Origin: Anaerolineae bacterium
Lineage (GTDB): Bacteria > Chloroflexota > Anaerolineae > Aggregatilineales > Phototrophicaceae
Assembly: GCA_022822545.1 (NCBI GenBank)
Contig: JAJEBE010000054.1
Coordinates: forward strand, 1-64,000
Reading direction: 5' to 3'
Length of the DNA stretch: 64,000 nt
In this document: positions 15,210-23,402 of the stretch, piece by piece
Layout of the letters: each line of letters opens with the position of its first letter
Numbering within the stretch: position 1 is the first letter of the stretch
The notes under the pieces: model-generated
Databases searched by the model: none
Told to the model about the DNA's origin: nothing
What the model saw: only the letters and a program-made list of their open reading frames with translations
Translations under genes and position numbers: made by a program

Positions 15210-15503
15210 CTAGGTATTGACGATGCAGTTGTCGCTGCCGTGGATGTTGGGCGCGTATTGTTCCGCCTCGGCATCGTTGATCCACATTTCGCCATTCACC
15301 AGATAGCGATATTCGTGACTGACGCCGGGTTCAAAAATGCGCCTTGCCATAAAGCGGCCGTCCTTGAGGCGCTGCATGGGATGTGCGTTGGTATCCCATG
15401 CATCAAAACTGCCAACCAAGTGGACTGTTTCGGCTTCCGGCATCGCTTCGGTATAGAAGCAGACCAAAATGTTTCCGTCTTTGCGCAGCGTCTTCTTTAT
15501 CAT
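15210..15503 (-). CDS. Stand-alone CBM48 (isoamylase early-set / AMPK glycogen-binding-like) protein, second of pair
   Basis: The 97-residue protein consists of one CBM48/E-set beta-sandwich and nothing else. Key stretches are VHLVGSFDAWDTNAHPM, LKDGRFMARRIFEPG and YEYR-like HEYRYLVNGEMWIND, matching the glycogen-binding pattern of AMPK beta and isoamylase N-terminal modules. It probably binds alpha-glucan. It starts two bases after the stop of a paralogue (15506-15802), a clear tandem duplication. Lying between glgC and the glucan phosphorylase, it may tether or regulate enzymes at the glycogen particle. No catalytic domain is attached. Confidence 0.85.
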   Translation of the reverse strand: MIKKTLRKDGNILVCFYTEAMPEAETVHLVGSFDAWDTNAHPMQRLKDGRFMARRIFEPGVSHEYRYLVNGEMWINDAEAEQYAPNIHGSDNCIVNT

Positions 15504-15505
15504 CG

Positions 15506-15802
15506 CTAGACCTCGACTACTGAATTATCCCCGCAGAAGGGATTGGGAACATATTGATCGGCGCCCCAATCATTGTGCCATTCGCTGTCGTCCGCGAGGT
15601 AACGGAATTGATATGTCTTGTCCTTCGGCAGTTCGACGGTGGCTTTGAAGCGGCCGTCCTTCAGCGGCTTCATCGGAGTGGCGTCCGGCGCCCACTGGTT
15701 AAACTCCCCAACCAGGACGACTTTCTCCGCTTCGAGCTCGGGCGATGTGTAGAAGGTGACTTTGCAGGCGCTTCTGCTTTTCAGGTACTGTTTCTTCAGC
15801 AT
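15506..15802 (-). CDS. Stand-alone CBM48 glycogen-binding-like protein, first of pair
   Basis: A 98-residue single-domain protein paralogous to its downstream neighbour: VVLVGEFNQWAPDATPM, LKDGRFKATVELPKDKTYQFRYL and SEWHNDWGADQYVPNPF align with the same positions there. The aromatic residues after G-E-F-N-Q-W are those that usually contact glucan in CBM48. The open frame extends to 15850, but the ATG at 15802 is chosen for its AGAGGAGA site and correct family length. A good promoter lies at 15856-15884, so the pair forms its own short operon on the strand opposite to the rest of the glycogen genes. Confidence 0.86.
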   Translation of the reverse strand: MLKKQYLKSRSACKVTFYTSPELEAEKVVLVGEFNQWAPDATPMKPLKDGRFKATVELPKDKTYQFRYLADDSEWHNDWGADQYVPNPFCGDNSVVEV

Positions 15803-15855
15803 GTGTTCTCCTCTTGGGTGGAGCAGACAAAGTGAATAAAGCAGTGACATTCATT

Positions 15856-15884
15856 ATCGTATCATAATTTAATGGTTGATTAAA
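15856..15884 (-). promoter_or_regulatory. Promoter of the CBM48 pair
   Basis: On the minus strand TTTAAT (15884-15879), 17 bp, then TACGAT (15861-15856) with TGA just before it, making an extended -10. Confidence 0.5.
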
Positions 15885-16046
15885 GCGATATGAGAAGAAG
15901 CGCCTGTTTGCGAGGTCGGTTGATTGTGACATTTGACCAAGCGATCTATCTTCACAGTCGCTCGCCGCGCAACCGGCGTTAATGGCTTCCCAAGGCAATC
16001 GCATCAAAACTGACATCCGCTGCGACGGGCAAAATCAAACAGAAAT

Positions 16047-16225
16047 TAACCACAGAGGCACAGAAGCAGCGCCAAGTTCGTCATGCGAAAAGTGAAATGT
16101 AGTGGATGTTGCAGGCGGGCGACTCACAGAGTCGCCCCGACATTGTTTTCGATTTAATGTGTCCCTCTTTATTTCATCATACTTTCACATTGATTTCTTG
16201 GAACTATTGAAGGCACAGAGATTTC
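16047..16225. repeat. Repeat-rich spacer upstream of the phosphorylase gene
   Basis: The spacer of about 465 bp (15885-16350) has no gene I can support. It holds ACAGAG-type fragments (TTAACCACAGAGGCACAGA at 16047-16065 and AGGCACAGAGATTT near 16211). Between them is the second GGGCGACCC-type hairpin, GGGCGACTC / GAGTCGCCC (16117-16125 and 16129-16137, loop ACA). Confidence 0.65.
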
Positions 16226-16350
16226 CTGTTTGCTTGGCGCAGTTCCCATATCCTCGGAGTTAGGCGCTCCTGTGGTGAATTCGGCTGTGGAAAAAGGCTC
16301 GATTAAAGATAGAATGGCCTTTTTGTGTGACATATTGAATCAGAATCTAC

Positions 16351-18933
16351 ATGGGAGCCAAAGACATGGTACAGCCGGTCGCAAGGGTGAATGTCGCGCC
16401 GAAACTTCCCGCTGAGTTACGCAGGCTGCATGAGCTTGCCTACAATCTTTGCTGGGCTTGGGATCATGAAGCGATTTCCTTGTTTCGGCGACTGGATCCG
16501 GATTTGTGGGAGGAGACGCATCACAATCCGGAATGGATGCTGGGCTTGATGGATCAGGAACGGCTGAACGCGCTGGTGGGCGACAGCTCCTTCATGGCGC
16601 ATTATTCGCGGGTATGCCGCAGTTTCGATGAGTATATGCGAGCCGAGAACACCTGGTTCGACAAGCAGTACGGACACCTGGAGCCGCAACCCGCGATCGC
16701 CTATTTCTCGATGGAGTTCGGACTGACGGAGTGCCTGCAGAATTATTCGGGCGGCCTGGGCGTATTGAGCGGCGATCATCTAAAAAGCGCCAGCGATCTG
16801 AATATCCCGCTGGTGGGCGTGGGCATTCTGTATCAGGAGGGCTACTTCCAGCAATACCTCAACGCGGATGGATTCCAACTGGAATCTTATCCGCTCAATG
16901 ACTATGTAAACCTGCCGGTGAAGCGGCAGACCGACGAGCGGGGCGAGCCGATCAAGATCTGTGTGCCCTTACCGGGGCGGGAGCTGGTAGCGCAGATCTG
17001 GAAAGTTCAAGTCGGGCGGGTGTCCTTGTATTTGCTGGATAGCAATATTGACGAGAATGCGCATGAGGAAGACCGCAATCTCACGGACCGTTTGTATGGC
17101 GGCGACAGGCGGACGCGGATTCGCCAGGAGATATTGCTGGGCATCGGCGGCGTTCGGCTGCTGCGGGCTTTGGGCATCAAGACCGATATCTTTCACATGA
17201 ATGAGGGGCATTCGGCTTTTCTGCTTTTGGAGCGGATCCGGGATTACATGCAGGAAGACGGCCTGAGCTTCGAGCAAGCCAAGGCCTTGACGGCGGCCAG
17301 CAGCGTCTTCACGGTGCATACGCCGGTGCCGGCCGGTTTGGAGCGATTCGGCTTTGATCTCATTGACGAGCATTTCACCGATTTGATGGGAGAGCTGGGA
17401 ATCACGCGGGATCAGTTTCTCGATCTCGGGCGTGAGAATATGGGCCACTATGAATTGTTTTCCATGTCGGTGATGGCGCTGAACCTGTCATCGGGCACAA
17501 ACGGCGTGGCGCAATTGCACGGGGCTGTATCGCGCGCGATGTGGAACTGGGTCTACCCGAATGTGCCGGAGCATGAAGTGCCGATCCGGGCGATCACAAA
17601 CGGCGTGCACGTTCAGACCTGGGTGAGCCAGGAGATGGCGCAGTTGTTTGATCGCTACCTGGACCCGGGTTGGCGTTCGGAAGAATCTCGGCGGGAGATT
17701 TGGGAGGGGGTAAAGACAATCCCCGATGCGGAATTATGGCGGACTCATGTGCGGCGCCGGGAACGGCTGGTGGCCTTTGCGCGGGACAGGCTGCGCTTGC
17801 AGCTGCAGCGGCGCGGCGTATCCCAGACCGAAATCGAGGCGGCGGACGAAGTGCTGAATCCGGATGCGCTGACGATAGGATTCGCGCGACGCTTCGCGAC
17901 TTATAAGCGGGCGACCCTGATATTCCGTGATCTGGGACGGTTGCGGCGGTTATTGACGGATCCGGAAAAGCCGGTTCAATTTATTTTTGCCGGCAAGGCG
18001 CATCCGCATGACAACGAAGGCAAGGAGTTCATCCGCACGATTGTGAATGTGGCGCGCGATCATGACTTCCGCAATTCAATCGTATTCCTGGAAAACTACG
18101 ATATGAATGTCGCGCGATATATGGTGCAAGGGGTCGATGTTTGGTTGAACACCCCGCGGCGGCCGAAGGAAGCCAGCGGCACCAGCGGGATGAAAGTCAT
18201 CTACAACGGCGGTCTGAATTGCAGCATACCCGATGGCTGGTGGGCGGAAGCGTATTCGCCGGACCTGGGCTGGTCGATCGGCCATGGCGAGGAATACGCG
18301 GAGGAAGACTGGGCGCATCAGGATTATGTCGAGAGCCAGGCGCTATACAATCTGTTGGAGCAGGATATCGTGCCGCTGTTTTACCGGCAGTCGCGGGATG
18401 GCTTGCCGCGGGAGTGGATCCGCCGGGTCAAGCGCAGCATGGCGGAGTTGGCGCATTTCTTCAATACGCATCGCATGGTGCAAGAATACGCCGACGAGTT
18501 TTACCTGCCGCGGTTCCTGGTCAGCCAGGCTATGCGCGAAGGCAACTTCGAGGGGACAGCGGCATACGTCGATTGGCGGCGGAAGCTGGACCGGGTTTGG
18601 CATGAGGTAAAGGTATTGGACGTGGATATACTCGATGGCGATGTGGAGATCGGCAGCCGGACGGATATCGATGCGCGCGTGGCGCTGGGCAGTTTGCGGC
18701 CGGAAGATGTGCGGGTTCAGCTTTATTACGGCAGCCTGGACGCGGCCGGGAATATCCGCGATGGCGAGACGGTCGACATGCGGATTCAGTATGAAAACGG
18801 CAGCGGCGTCTATTCGTATTCCGCCGAGCATGTATTCCGCTTGACGGGCAATGTTGGTTTTTCCGTGCGGATTCTGCCCTATCACGAGTATCTGCATACG
18901 TCATTTGTGCCGCACAAGCTGGTATGGGCCTGA
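16351..18933 (+). CDS. glgP: Alpha-glucan (glycogen/maltodextrin) phosphorylase, GT35
   Basis: The 860-residue enzyme releases glucose-1-phosphate from alpha-glucans with pyridoxal phosphate. It belongs to the short bacterial/archaeal branch with an N-terminal DUF3417 segment (RRLHELAYNLCWAWDHEA, about 24-41). Core motifs are YFSMEFGLTECLQNYSGGLG, the substrate loop FHMNEGHSAFLLLER, RFATYKRATL and the PLP-lysine site EASGTSGMKVIYNGG (about 610). The C-terminal 100 residues form a beta-rich appendage. The ATG at 16351 is used. An ATG at 16366 with GGGAG nine bases before it may be the true start. A TAGAAT -10 lies at 16310. With glgA and glgC it supplies glycogen breakdown. Confidence 0.93.
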   Translation: MGAKDMVQPVARVNVAPKLPAELRRLHELAYNLCWAWDHEAISLFRRLDPDLWEETHHNPEWMLGLMDQERLNALVGDSSFMAHYSRVCRSFDEYMRAENTWFDKQYGHLEPQPAIAYFSMEFGLTECLQNYSGGLGVLSGDHLKSASDLNIPLVGVGILYQEGYFQQYLNADGFQLESYPLNDYVNLPVKRQTDERGEPIKICVPLPGRELVAQIWKVQVGRVSLYLLDSNIDENAHEEDRNLTDRLYGGDRRTRIRQEILLGIGGVRLLRALGIKTDIFHMNEGHSAFLLLERIRDYMQEDGLSFEQAKALTAASSVFTVHTPVPAGLERFGFDLIDEHFTDLMGELGITRDQFLDLGRENMGHYELFSMSVMALNLSSGTNGVAQLHGAVSRAMWNWVYPNVPEHEVPIRAITNGVHVQTWVSQEMAQLFDRYLDPGWRSEESRREIWEGVKTIPDAELWRTHVRRRERLVAFARDRLRLQLQRRGVSQTEIEAADEVLNPDALTIGFARRFATYKRATLIFRDLGRLRRLLTDPEKPVQFIFAGKAHPHDNEGKEFIRTIVNVARDHDFRNSIVFLENYDMNVARYMVQGVDVWLNTPRRPKEASGTSGMKVIYNGGLNCSIPDGWWAEAYSPDLGWSIGHGEEYAEEDWAHQDYVESQALYNLLEQDIVPLFYRQSRDGLPREWIRRVKRSMAELAHFFNTHRMVQEYADEFYLPRFLVSQAMREGNFEGTAAYVDWRRKLDRVWHEVKVLDVDILDGDVEIGSRTDIDARVALGSLRPEDVRVQLYYGSLDAAGNIRDGETVDMRIQYENGSGVYSYSAEHVFRLTGNVGFSVRILPYHEYLHTSFVPHKLVWA

Positions 18934-18995
18934 TTTTTTATCCGCCGGTCGCTTTTAGAGGGGGAGCGCTGAGGGCGGGGTTGGGGTTTGTAGGC

Positions 18996-19015
18996 GGGCG
19001 ACCCAAGGGCCGCTC
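18996..19015. repeat. GGGCGACCC palindromic repeat, degenerate copy 3
   Basis: GGGCGACCC, AA, then GGGCCGCTC: the stem is kept except for one A-C mismatch and one G-T pair. GTAG upstream and CTAC downstream extend the symmetry. It lies in the 217-bp phosphorylase-miaB spacer. Confidence 0.55.
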
Positions 19016-19105
19016 CTACAACAGGATTTTTCGGGGGGTTGGTAGGGCGCCGCTACAGGTGGCTTAGCAGCCAGCGAATCGCCGCTCCCGGGGCGGGGCA
19101 GTTAT

Positions 19106-19134
19106 TGACCGCGCTGTGAGCTTCGACTAAAATG
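19106..19134 (+). promoter_or_regulatory. Promoter of miaB
   Basis: TTGACC (19106-19111), 17 bp, TAAAAT (19129-19134). The predicted start near 19141 leaves only about 10 bases before the GTG at 19151. Confidence 0.55.
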
Positions 19135-19150
19135 CGGGCGACAAGGGTGT

Positions 19151-20536
19151 GTGAAGAAGATGCAATATCATATTTGGACCCTCGGCTGTCAGATGAATGT
19201 GGCCGATTCGCAGTTGCTGGCATCCGAGCTGGAGAAGCTGGGACATCGGGCGGCGCGCCAGGCCGACGATGCCGATATTATGGTGGTCAACACCTGCGTC
19301 GTGCGCCAAAGCGCTGAAGACAAGGGACTTGGCCGCCTGGGCTTGCTCAAGAAAATCAAGCAGTCAAATCCGGGAAAAGTCATCGGCGTGATGGGCTGCA
19401 TGGTGGGCGTGCGCGACCCGCTTTGGATGCGGCAGCGCTTGCCTTATGTTGATGTATTTATGCCGCCGTCGGATCCGGAGCCGATGGTCAGCTTCCTGAA
19501 AGAGCGGATGGACGAGTCGGATGCGCTTGCGTTGGAGTCGGCGGCGCGTCATGAGCGTGATGTGCTGCAAGACGGCGAACTCATACTGCCGCTTCATGAA
19601 CGGGGTCAGTTGGTCAGCGCGCACATCCCGATCGTCTACGGCTGTTCACATGCTTGCAGTTTTTGCATCATCCCGTTTCGGCGGGGCGTCGAGCGCAGTC
19701 GGCGCGTCGGCGAGATTGTGGCGCAGGCGCGCAGCCTGGCGGCGCAAGGCGTGAAGGAAGTGACGCTGCTGGGGCAGATCGTGGATCGCTATGGCAAGGA
19801 CATAGCGGATGGGCCGGATCTGGCTGATCTGCTGCGCATTGTGCACGACGCCGCGGAAGAGGTCGGCGTCGAAAGAATTCGCTTCTTGACGAGCCATCCC
19901 AACTGGATGACAGAAAAACTGCTGCGGACTGTGGCTGAATTGCCGCGCGTGATGCCGCATATTGAAGTGCCCATTCAAGCGGGCGATGACAATGTGCTGG
20001 CGCGGATGCGGCGCGGATACACGGCGGATCAATATCGCAAGCTGGTGGAGAAAATCCGCAAGATAATCCCGAATGCGGCGATACATACCGATATCATCGT
20101 CGGCTTCCCGGGCGAGACGCGCGCGCAATTTATGAAAACTTACAAGGTGCTGGAAGAGCTCAAGCTCGATAAGGCGCATCTGGCGCGTTACAGCCCGCGG
20201 CCGCAGACGGTGAGCGCCCGGCGCATGGTCGACGATGTGCCGGAGGATGAAAAGCGCGAACGCCTCCGGCTGCTGGAAGACTTGCAAGCGCGGGTCGTGG
20301 CCGAGATCAACGCTGAGTATCTCGGGCAGCGGGTCGAGGTGCTGGTCGAAGGCAAACACAAGGAGCGATGGCGGGGGCGCAGTCCGCAGAACAAGCTGGT
20401 CTTCTTTGAAGCGCCGGGCGATTGGAAGGGCAAGCTGGCCCAGGTGGAAGTTACCTGGACCGGGCCCTGGAGCATGCAGGCGCGCTTGCCGCAAGCGGAG
20501 CGGCGATTGGAGCCGCTGCTGGTCGTCGCGGGTTGA
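19151..20536 (+). CDS. miaB: tRNA-2-methylthio-N6-dimethylallyladenosine synthase (MiaB)
   Basis: A 461-residue methylthiotransferase that adds the 2-methylthio group to i6A37 of tRNAs. The N-terminal UPF0004 domain carries the three cysteines of the second iron-sulfur cluster (C13 in TLGCQMNVADS, C49 in NTCVVR, C83 in GCMVG). The radical-SAM motif is YGCSHACSFCIIPFRRG (about 162-178). A TRAM-like C-terminal domain begins near residue 385. QMNVADSQ and the motif spacing fit MiaB better than MtaB or RimO. The start is GTG at 19151; ATG at 19160 is an alternative. The stop overlaps the start of the next gene (TGATG). Confidence 0.93.
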   Translation: MKKMQYHIWTLGCQMNVADSQLLASELEKLGHRAARQADDADIMVVNTCVVRQSAEDKGLGRLGLLKKIKQSNPGKVIGVMGCMVGVRDPLWMRQRLPYVDVFMPPSDPEPMVSFLKERMDESDALALESAARHERDVLQDGELILPLHERGQLVSAHIPIVYGCSHACSFCIIPFRRGVERSRRVGEIVAQARSLAAQGVKEVTLLGQIVDRYGKDIADGPDLADLLRIVHDAAEEVGVERIRFLTSHPNWMTEKLLRTVAELPRVMPHIEVPIQAGDDNVLARMRRGYTADQYRKLVEKIRKIIPNAAIHTDIIVGFPGETRAQFMKTYKVLEELKLDKAHLARYSPRPQTVSARRMVDDVPEDEKRERLRLLEDLQARVVAEINAEYLGQRVEVLVEGKHKERWRGRSPQNKLVFFEAPGDWKGKLAQVEVTWTGPWSMQARLPQAERRLEPLLVVAG

Positions 20537-21267
20537 TGGTGGCGCGGGATTCGCTCACAGTTCGATTCGCATCGCGGCGCCTCCTGCCAATGTGCGTTTG
20601 CCTGGTCTTGGCCGCCTGTAACCTTCAAGGCCGCAGTGAAAGTTCGAATCAGGCCCGAGCGACGACGGCACCGACTGAACCCCCAAGCATTCAGATTGAA
20701 TCGCCCAGCGCTGGCGATGAATTTGTCATCGGCGAAGAGATTCTGGTTTCTGTTTTGGCGGCCGATAGCGTCGGCGTAAATCGAGTGCAGCTCTTTGTCG
20801 ACAATCAGATTGTGCGTACAGTTTCTTCCGAGTCGCTACAGGGAGATTTGTCCTTGCCGGCTGTGCTCAACTATAGTCCGCAGCGGCGCGATATCGGCAC
20901 GATCGTATTGCGGGCGGTGGCTTATCGCGGGCGGGTGGCGAGCGCGCCGGACGAGATCAGCGTTGTCGTGCGCGAATCGCCGGCGCAAGTGCGCGCCACG
21001 CCAGCGCAGCAGGGAAATACCCCGTTCATTCCGGACGATGGCGTCTGCCGCGCGCTGGTGAATGTCGGCTTGAATTTCCGCACGGGACCCAGCACCGGCT
21101 ACCAGATCATCACGGTTTTGCCCAGCGGCACGCTGGCGCCCATTACCGGGCGCAACAGCGAGCACAGTTGGTGGCGCTTAAATGTTGAAAACCGGGTAGG
21201 CTGGGTTAGCGGAGATTTCACGACCGAGTACGGCGATTGCGGCGCGGTGGCGGTGGTGGCCGGCTGA
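20536..21267 (+). CDS. Lipoprotein with Ig-like and SH3 (SH3b) domains
   Basis: The 243-residue protein starts at an ATG overlapping the miaB stop. The signal sequence ends in a lipobox, LVLAAC (Cys about 28), so the mature protein is probably a membrane-anchored lipoprotein. An Ig-like domain with EPPSIQIESPSAGDEFVIGE and VNRVQLFVDNQIVRTV covers about 45-145. The C-terminal SH3b domain (about 170-238) has LNVGLNFRTGP-like VNVGLNFRTGPSTGYQIIT and WWRLNVENRVGWVSGDFT. SH3b modules usually bind cell-wall peptides. It is translationally coupled to miaB, although no functional link is known. The call of envelope protein is firm; the exact role is unknown. Confidence 0.87.
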   Translation: MVARDSLTVRFASRRLLPMCVCLVLAACNLQGRSESSNQARATTAPTEPPSIQIESPSAGDEFVIGEEILVSVLAADSVGVNRVQLFVDNQIVRTVSSESLQGDLSLPAVLNYSPQRRDIGTIVLRAVAYRGRVASAPDEISVVVRESPAQVRATPAQQGNTPFIPDDGVCRALVNVGLNFRTGPSTGYQIITVLPSGTLAPITGRNSEHSWWRLNVENRVGWVSGDFTTEYGDCGAVAVVAG

Positions 21268-21278
21268 GGGCGGTTTGA

Positions 21279-21307
21279 TTGGTCAGAGTTTTCAGATGTG
21301 CTAAAAT
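21279..21307 (+). promoter_or_regulatory. Promoter of the receiver/IS200-like fusion gene
   Basis: TTGGTC (21279-21284), 17 bp, TAAAAT (21302-21307), about 50 bases before the ATG. Confidence 0.5.
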
Positions 21308-21356
21308 TGAAACGAGTTATCAGCGAGTTTTTTAGTTCATCTCCCCGGGTTTTGCG

Positions 21357-23306
21357 ATGGCGATTGCGATTAAGCAGATCATGCTGATCACGCGCAATGT
21401 GCAGTTTGCGATTGACGTCAAGCGCGCGCTGGAGGCCTTGGGCGAATACAGCGTGACGACGGTGGCGGATGTGCGCAATGCCATCGAGCAATTGCGGGAT
21501 GCGCCTCAGCATCTGGTCTTGCTGGATACCGATGATTTGACCGTGTCGCCGGCGATCATGATCGAGATGATACGGTCGCATCAGGCGGAGGTCGCTATTG
21601 TGCTGGCGCCGGATCGTGAAGCGATGCATGAACTCGCGCGGACTTATCGCGCGCAAGGCGTTGTTGATATTCCTGTGATGGCGCGTTCCTTGATTCCGAT
21701 ATTGGAAGGCTCAATGCAGTCGGCTTATGGCGTGCTGCCGCAAGTGGAGGAAGAGGCGCCGGAAGAAGTCAGCGAAGACACGGTAACGATCGAATCGCTT
21801 CTTGGAGATCTCTTCGATGATGAACCGGGTCTGAATTATACGCGGCGGCGCTTGCAGGCATCGCTGGAATTGTTGAATCCGCGGCCGGAACAGGCGGCGG
21901 CCGAGGAGGCGCTGGAACTTCTGGTGGAGCCTGATGACGAAAGCGACACTGTGCGTTTCCGTTACATCAAGACCGGCGATGAGGCGGCCACCACTTTGAC
22001 ATTCGGCGGGGCGATGAATGACGAGACGCCGTTGTCGGTGGGCCGGGGCAGCAAGACGGTGGGGGATTTGGCGGAAACGCTGGCGGCGGACGCGCGAGGC
22101 GAATCGCAGCCTTTGGTCGCGCCGGAAGACAGTTTTGACCAAAGCGGCGCCGACTTTGTCGAAGATAGGGCCGAGTTTGAGCGCATGCTCAATACCGTAT
22201 TGGACGAAAGCACCGCGCTGGAAAACCTGACCATAGAGTCGCTCTTTGATACGACGCGAGAGCTGCCGGGCGCCTTGGGTACGGGCGCCGTGCCGGCTTG
22301 GCTGCGCGAGACCGAGAAGTTCATAAAGGAGCCGAGCTTCTTGCCGGAGAGTTTGCCCGCGCTGGAATCGGTCGGCGAGCTTGGTGAAACGACTGTGCCC
22401 GCAGCGGTGGATGAGACGGGAGCCGCGACAGAGCAAGACGAGGCGGCGCCTCCGCCGGCAACAGAAATGAAGATTCCGCAAGACGCCGAGACGGATTTGA
22501 ATTCGGCGCTTCCGTCGTGGACGCCGCTTTCAAGCCGTGATAGCGATCCTTTGTTGGCGCAGCTCGCGGTGACGATGACGCGAATGATGAGCGACTTGAC
22601 GGCGGATGCGACGGTTCTCACGCGGGACAACCGCATCGTGGCGTTTTCGGGCGATATGTCCCTGGGTGATTTTCGCGACTTGCGCAAGGTCATCGCCGAC
22701 GACTGGACCGCTGACGGCGGCCAATCTCGGGTTCGCTTCGTCAAGTTGCCAAGCGCGGAATCGGAATTCATGCTCTGTTCGCGGCGTACTGTTGGCGGTC
22801 ATTGCTTGACCTTGGTATTCGCCGGGAACAAGCAACTGCGCGACATTCGCAGCCAGGGCGATCGTATGTTGCGGGCTTTGGCCGATGTGCCTGAAAAGGA
22901 ACTGTTCGTGGAAACGGCGGAACGCGCCAACGGAGACTGGGCCGAACCCGATGCGAGGCAGCCTTTTGCTTTCGTTTGGATGGTGGCGGATCCGGCGCTG
23001 GCCTTGCGCAAGTCGCTGGCCGAGCAACTGGTCTTCTGGCTCGAAGTCCAGCTTAATGGCTTGAACTGGCGCGTGCATCGGCTGGATGTGCATCAGGATT
23101 TCATATATTTGTACGCGGATGTGCCGGCGCGGGCATCGCCCGAATTACTGGCTCGAACGGTTATGGAGCGTTCATGCAAGATCGCATGCTCGGAGGACAA
23201 GGCGCTGCCGACGGATTTATGGGCGGACGCTTATCTGGTTCTGCAGCCGGGCCGGGATTTGGGCGAGCGCGAGTTACGGCATTTCCTGCAATTCGCGCGC
23301 GGTTGA
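21357..23306 (+). CDS. Pseudo-receiver / roadblock-like / IS200-transposase-like fusion protein
   Basis: The 649-residue protein has three parts. Residues 5-122 have the pattern of a CheY-like receiver, with VLLDTDDL at the phospho-acceptor position, but the N-terminal acidic pair and the conserved Lys are missing. A long acidic linker follows. Residues about 394-510 (TADATVLTRDNRIVAFSGDM, then GGHCLTLVFAGNKQLRDIRS) resemble a roadblock/LC7-type domain. Residues about 534-649 follow the IS200/Y1 transposase pattern: NWRVHRLDVHQDFIYLYADV, VPARASPELLARTVMERS, LWADAYLV, ELRHFLQFA. The catalytic HUH histidines are replaced by F582 and Y584, and the tyrosine by F643. It is thus probably a domesticated nucleic-acid- or protein-binding module, not a transposase. 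A signalling role is inference. Confidence 0.75.
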   Translation: MAIAIKQIMLITRNVQFAIDVKRALEALGEYSVTTVADVRNAIEQLRDAPQHLVLLDTDDLTVSPAIMIEMIRSHQAEVAIVLAPDREAMHELARTYRAQGVVDIPVMARSLIPILEGSMQSAYGVLPQVEEEAPEEVSEDTVTIESLLGDLFDDEPGLNYTRRRLQASLELLNPRPEQAAAEEALELLVEPDDESDTVRFRYIKTGDEAATTLTFGGAMNDETPLSVGRGSKTVGDLAETLAADARGESQPLVAPEDSFDQSGADFVEDRAEFERMLNTVLDESTALENLTIESLFDTTRELPGALGTGAVPAWLRETEKFIKEPSFLPESLPALESVGELGETTVPAAVDETGAATEQDEAAPPPATEMKIPQDAETDLNSALPSWTPLSSRDSDPLLAQLAVTMTRMMSDLTADATVLTRDNRIVAFSGDMSLGDFRDLRKVIADDWTADGGQSRVRFVKLPSAESEFMLCSRRTVGGHCLTLVFAGNKQLRDIRSQGDRMLRALADVPEKELFVETAERANGDWAEPDARQPFAFVWMVADPALALRKSLAEQLVFWLEVQLNGLNWRVHRLDVHQDFIYLYADVPARASPELLARTVMERSCKIACSEDKALPTDLWADAYLVLQPGRDLGERELRHFLQFARG

Positions 23307-23356
23307 ACCGGCCGGCGACCGCGCAAGTCCAACTGTGAGATTATCCTCGCTTCGAT

Positions 23357-23362
23357 TATACT
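23357..23362 (+). promoter_or_regulatory. Candidate -10 element for polA
   Basis: TATACT at 23357-23362 in the 96-bp spacer. The -35 region (TGTGAG at 23334) is poor. Confidence 0.3.
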
Positions 23363-23402
23363 CTTCGCAACATAAACGCTGAAATAGCATTGGGTCGGAG
23401 AC

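Noticed and set aside
21357..23306. An IS200/IS605 insertion sequence.
   Set aside because: The transposase-like domain is the C-terminal part of a 649-residue gene, lacks all three catalytic residues and is not flanked by IS-end hairpins.
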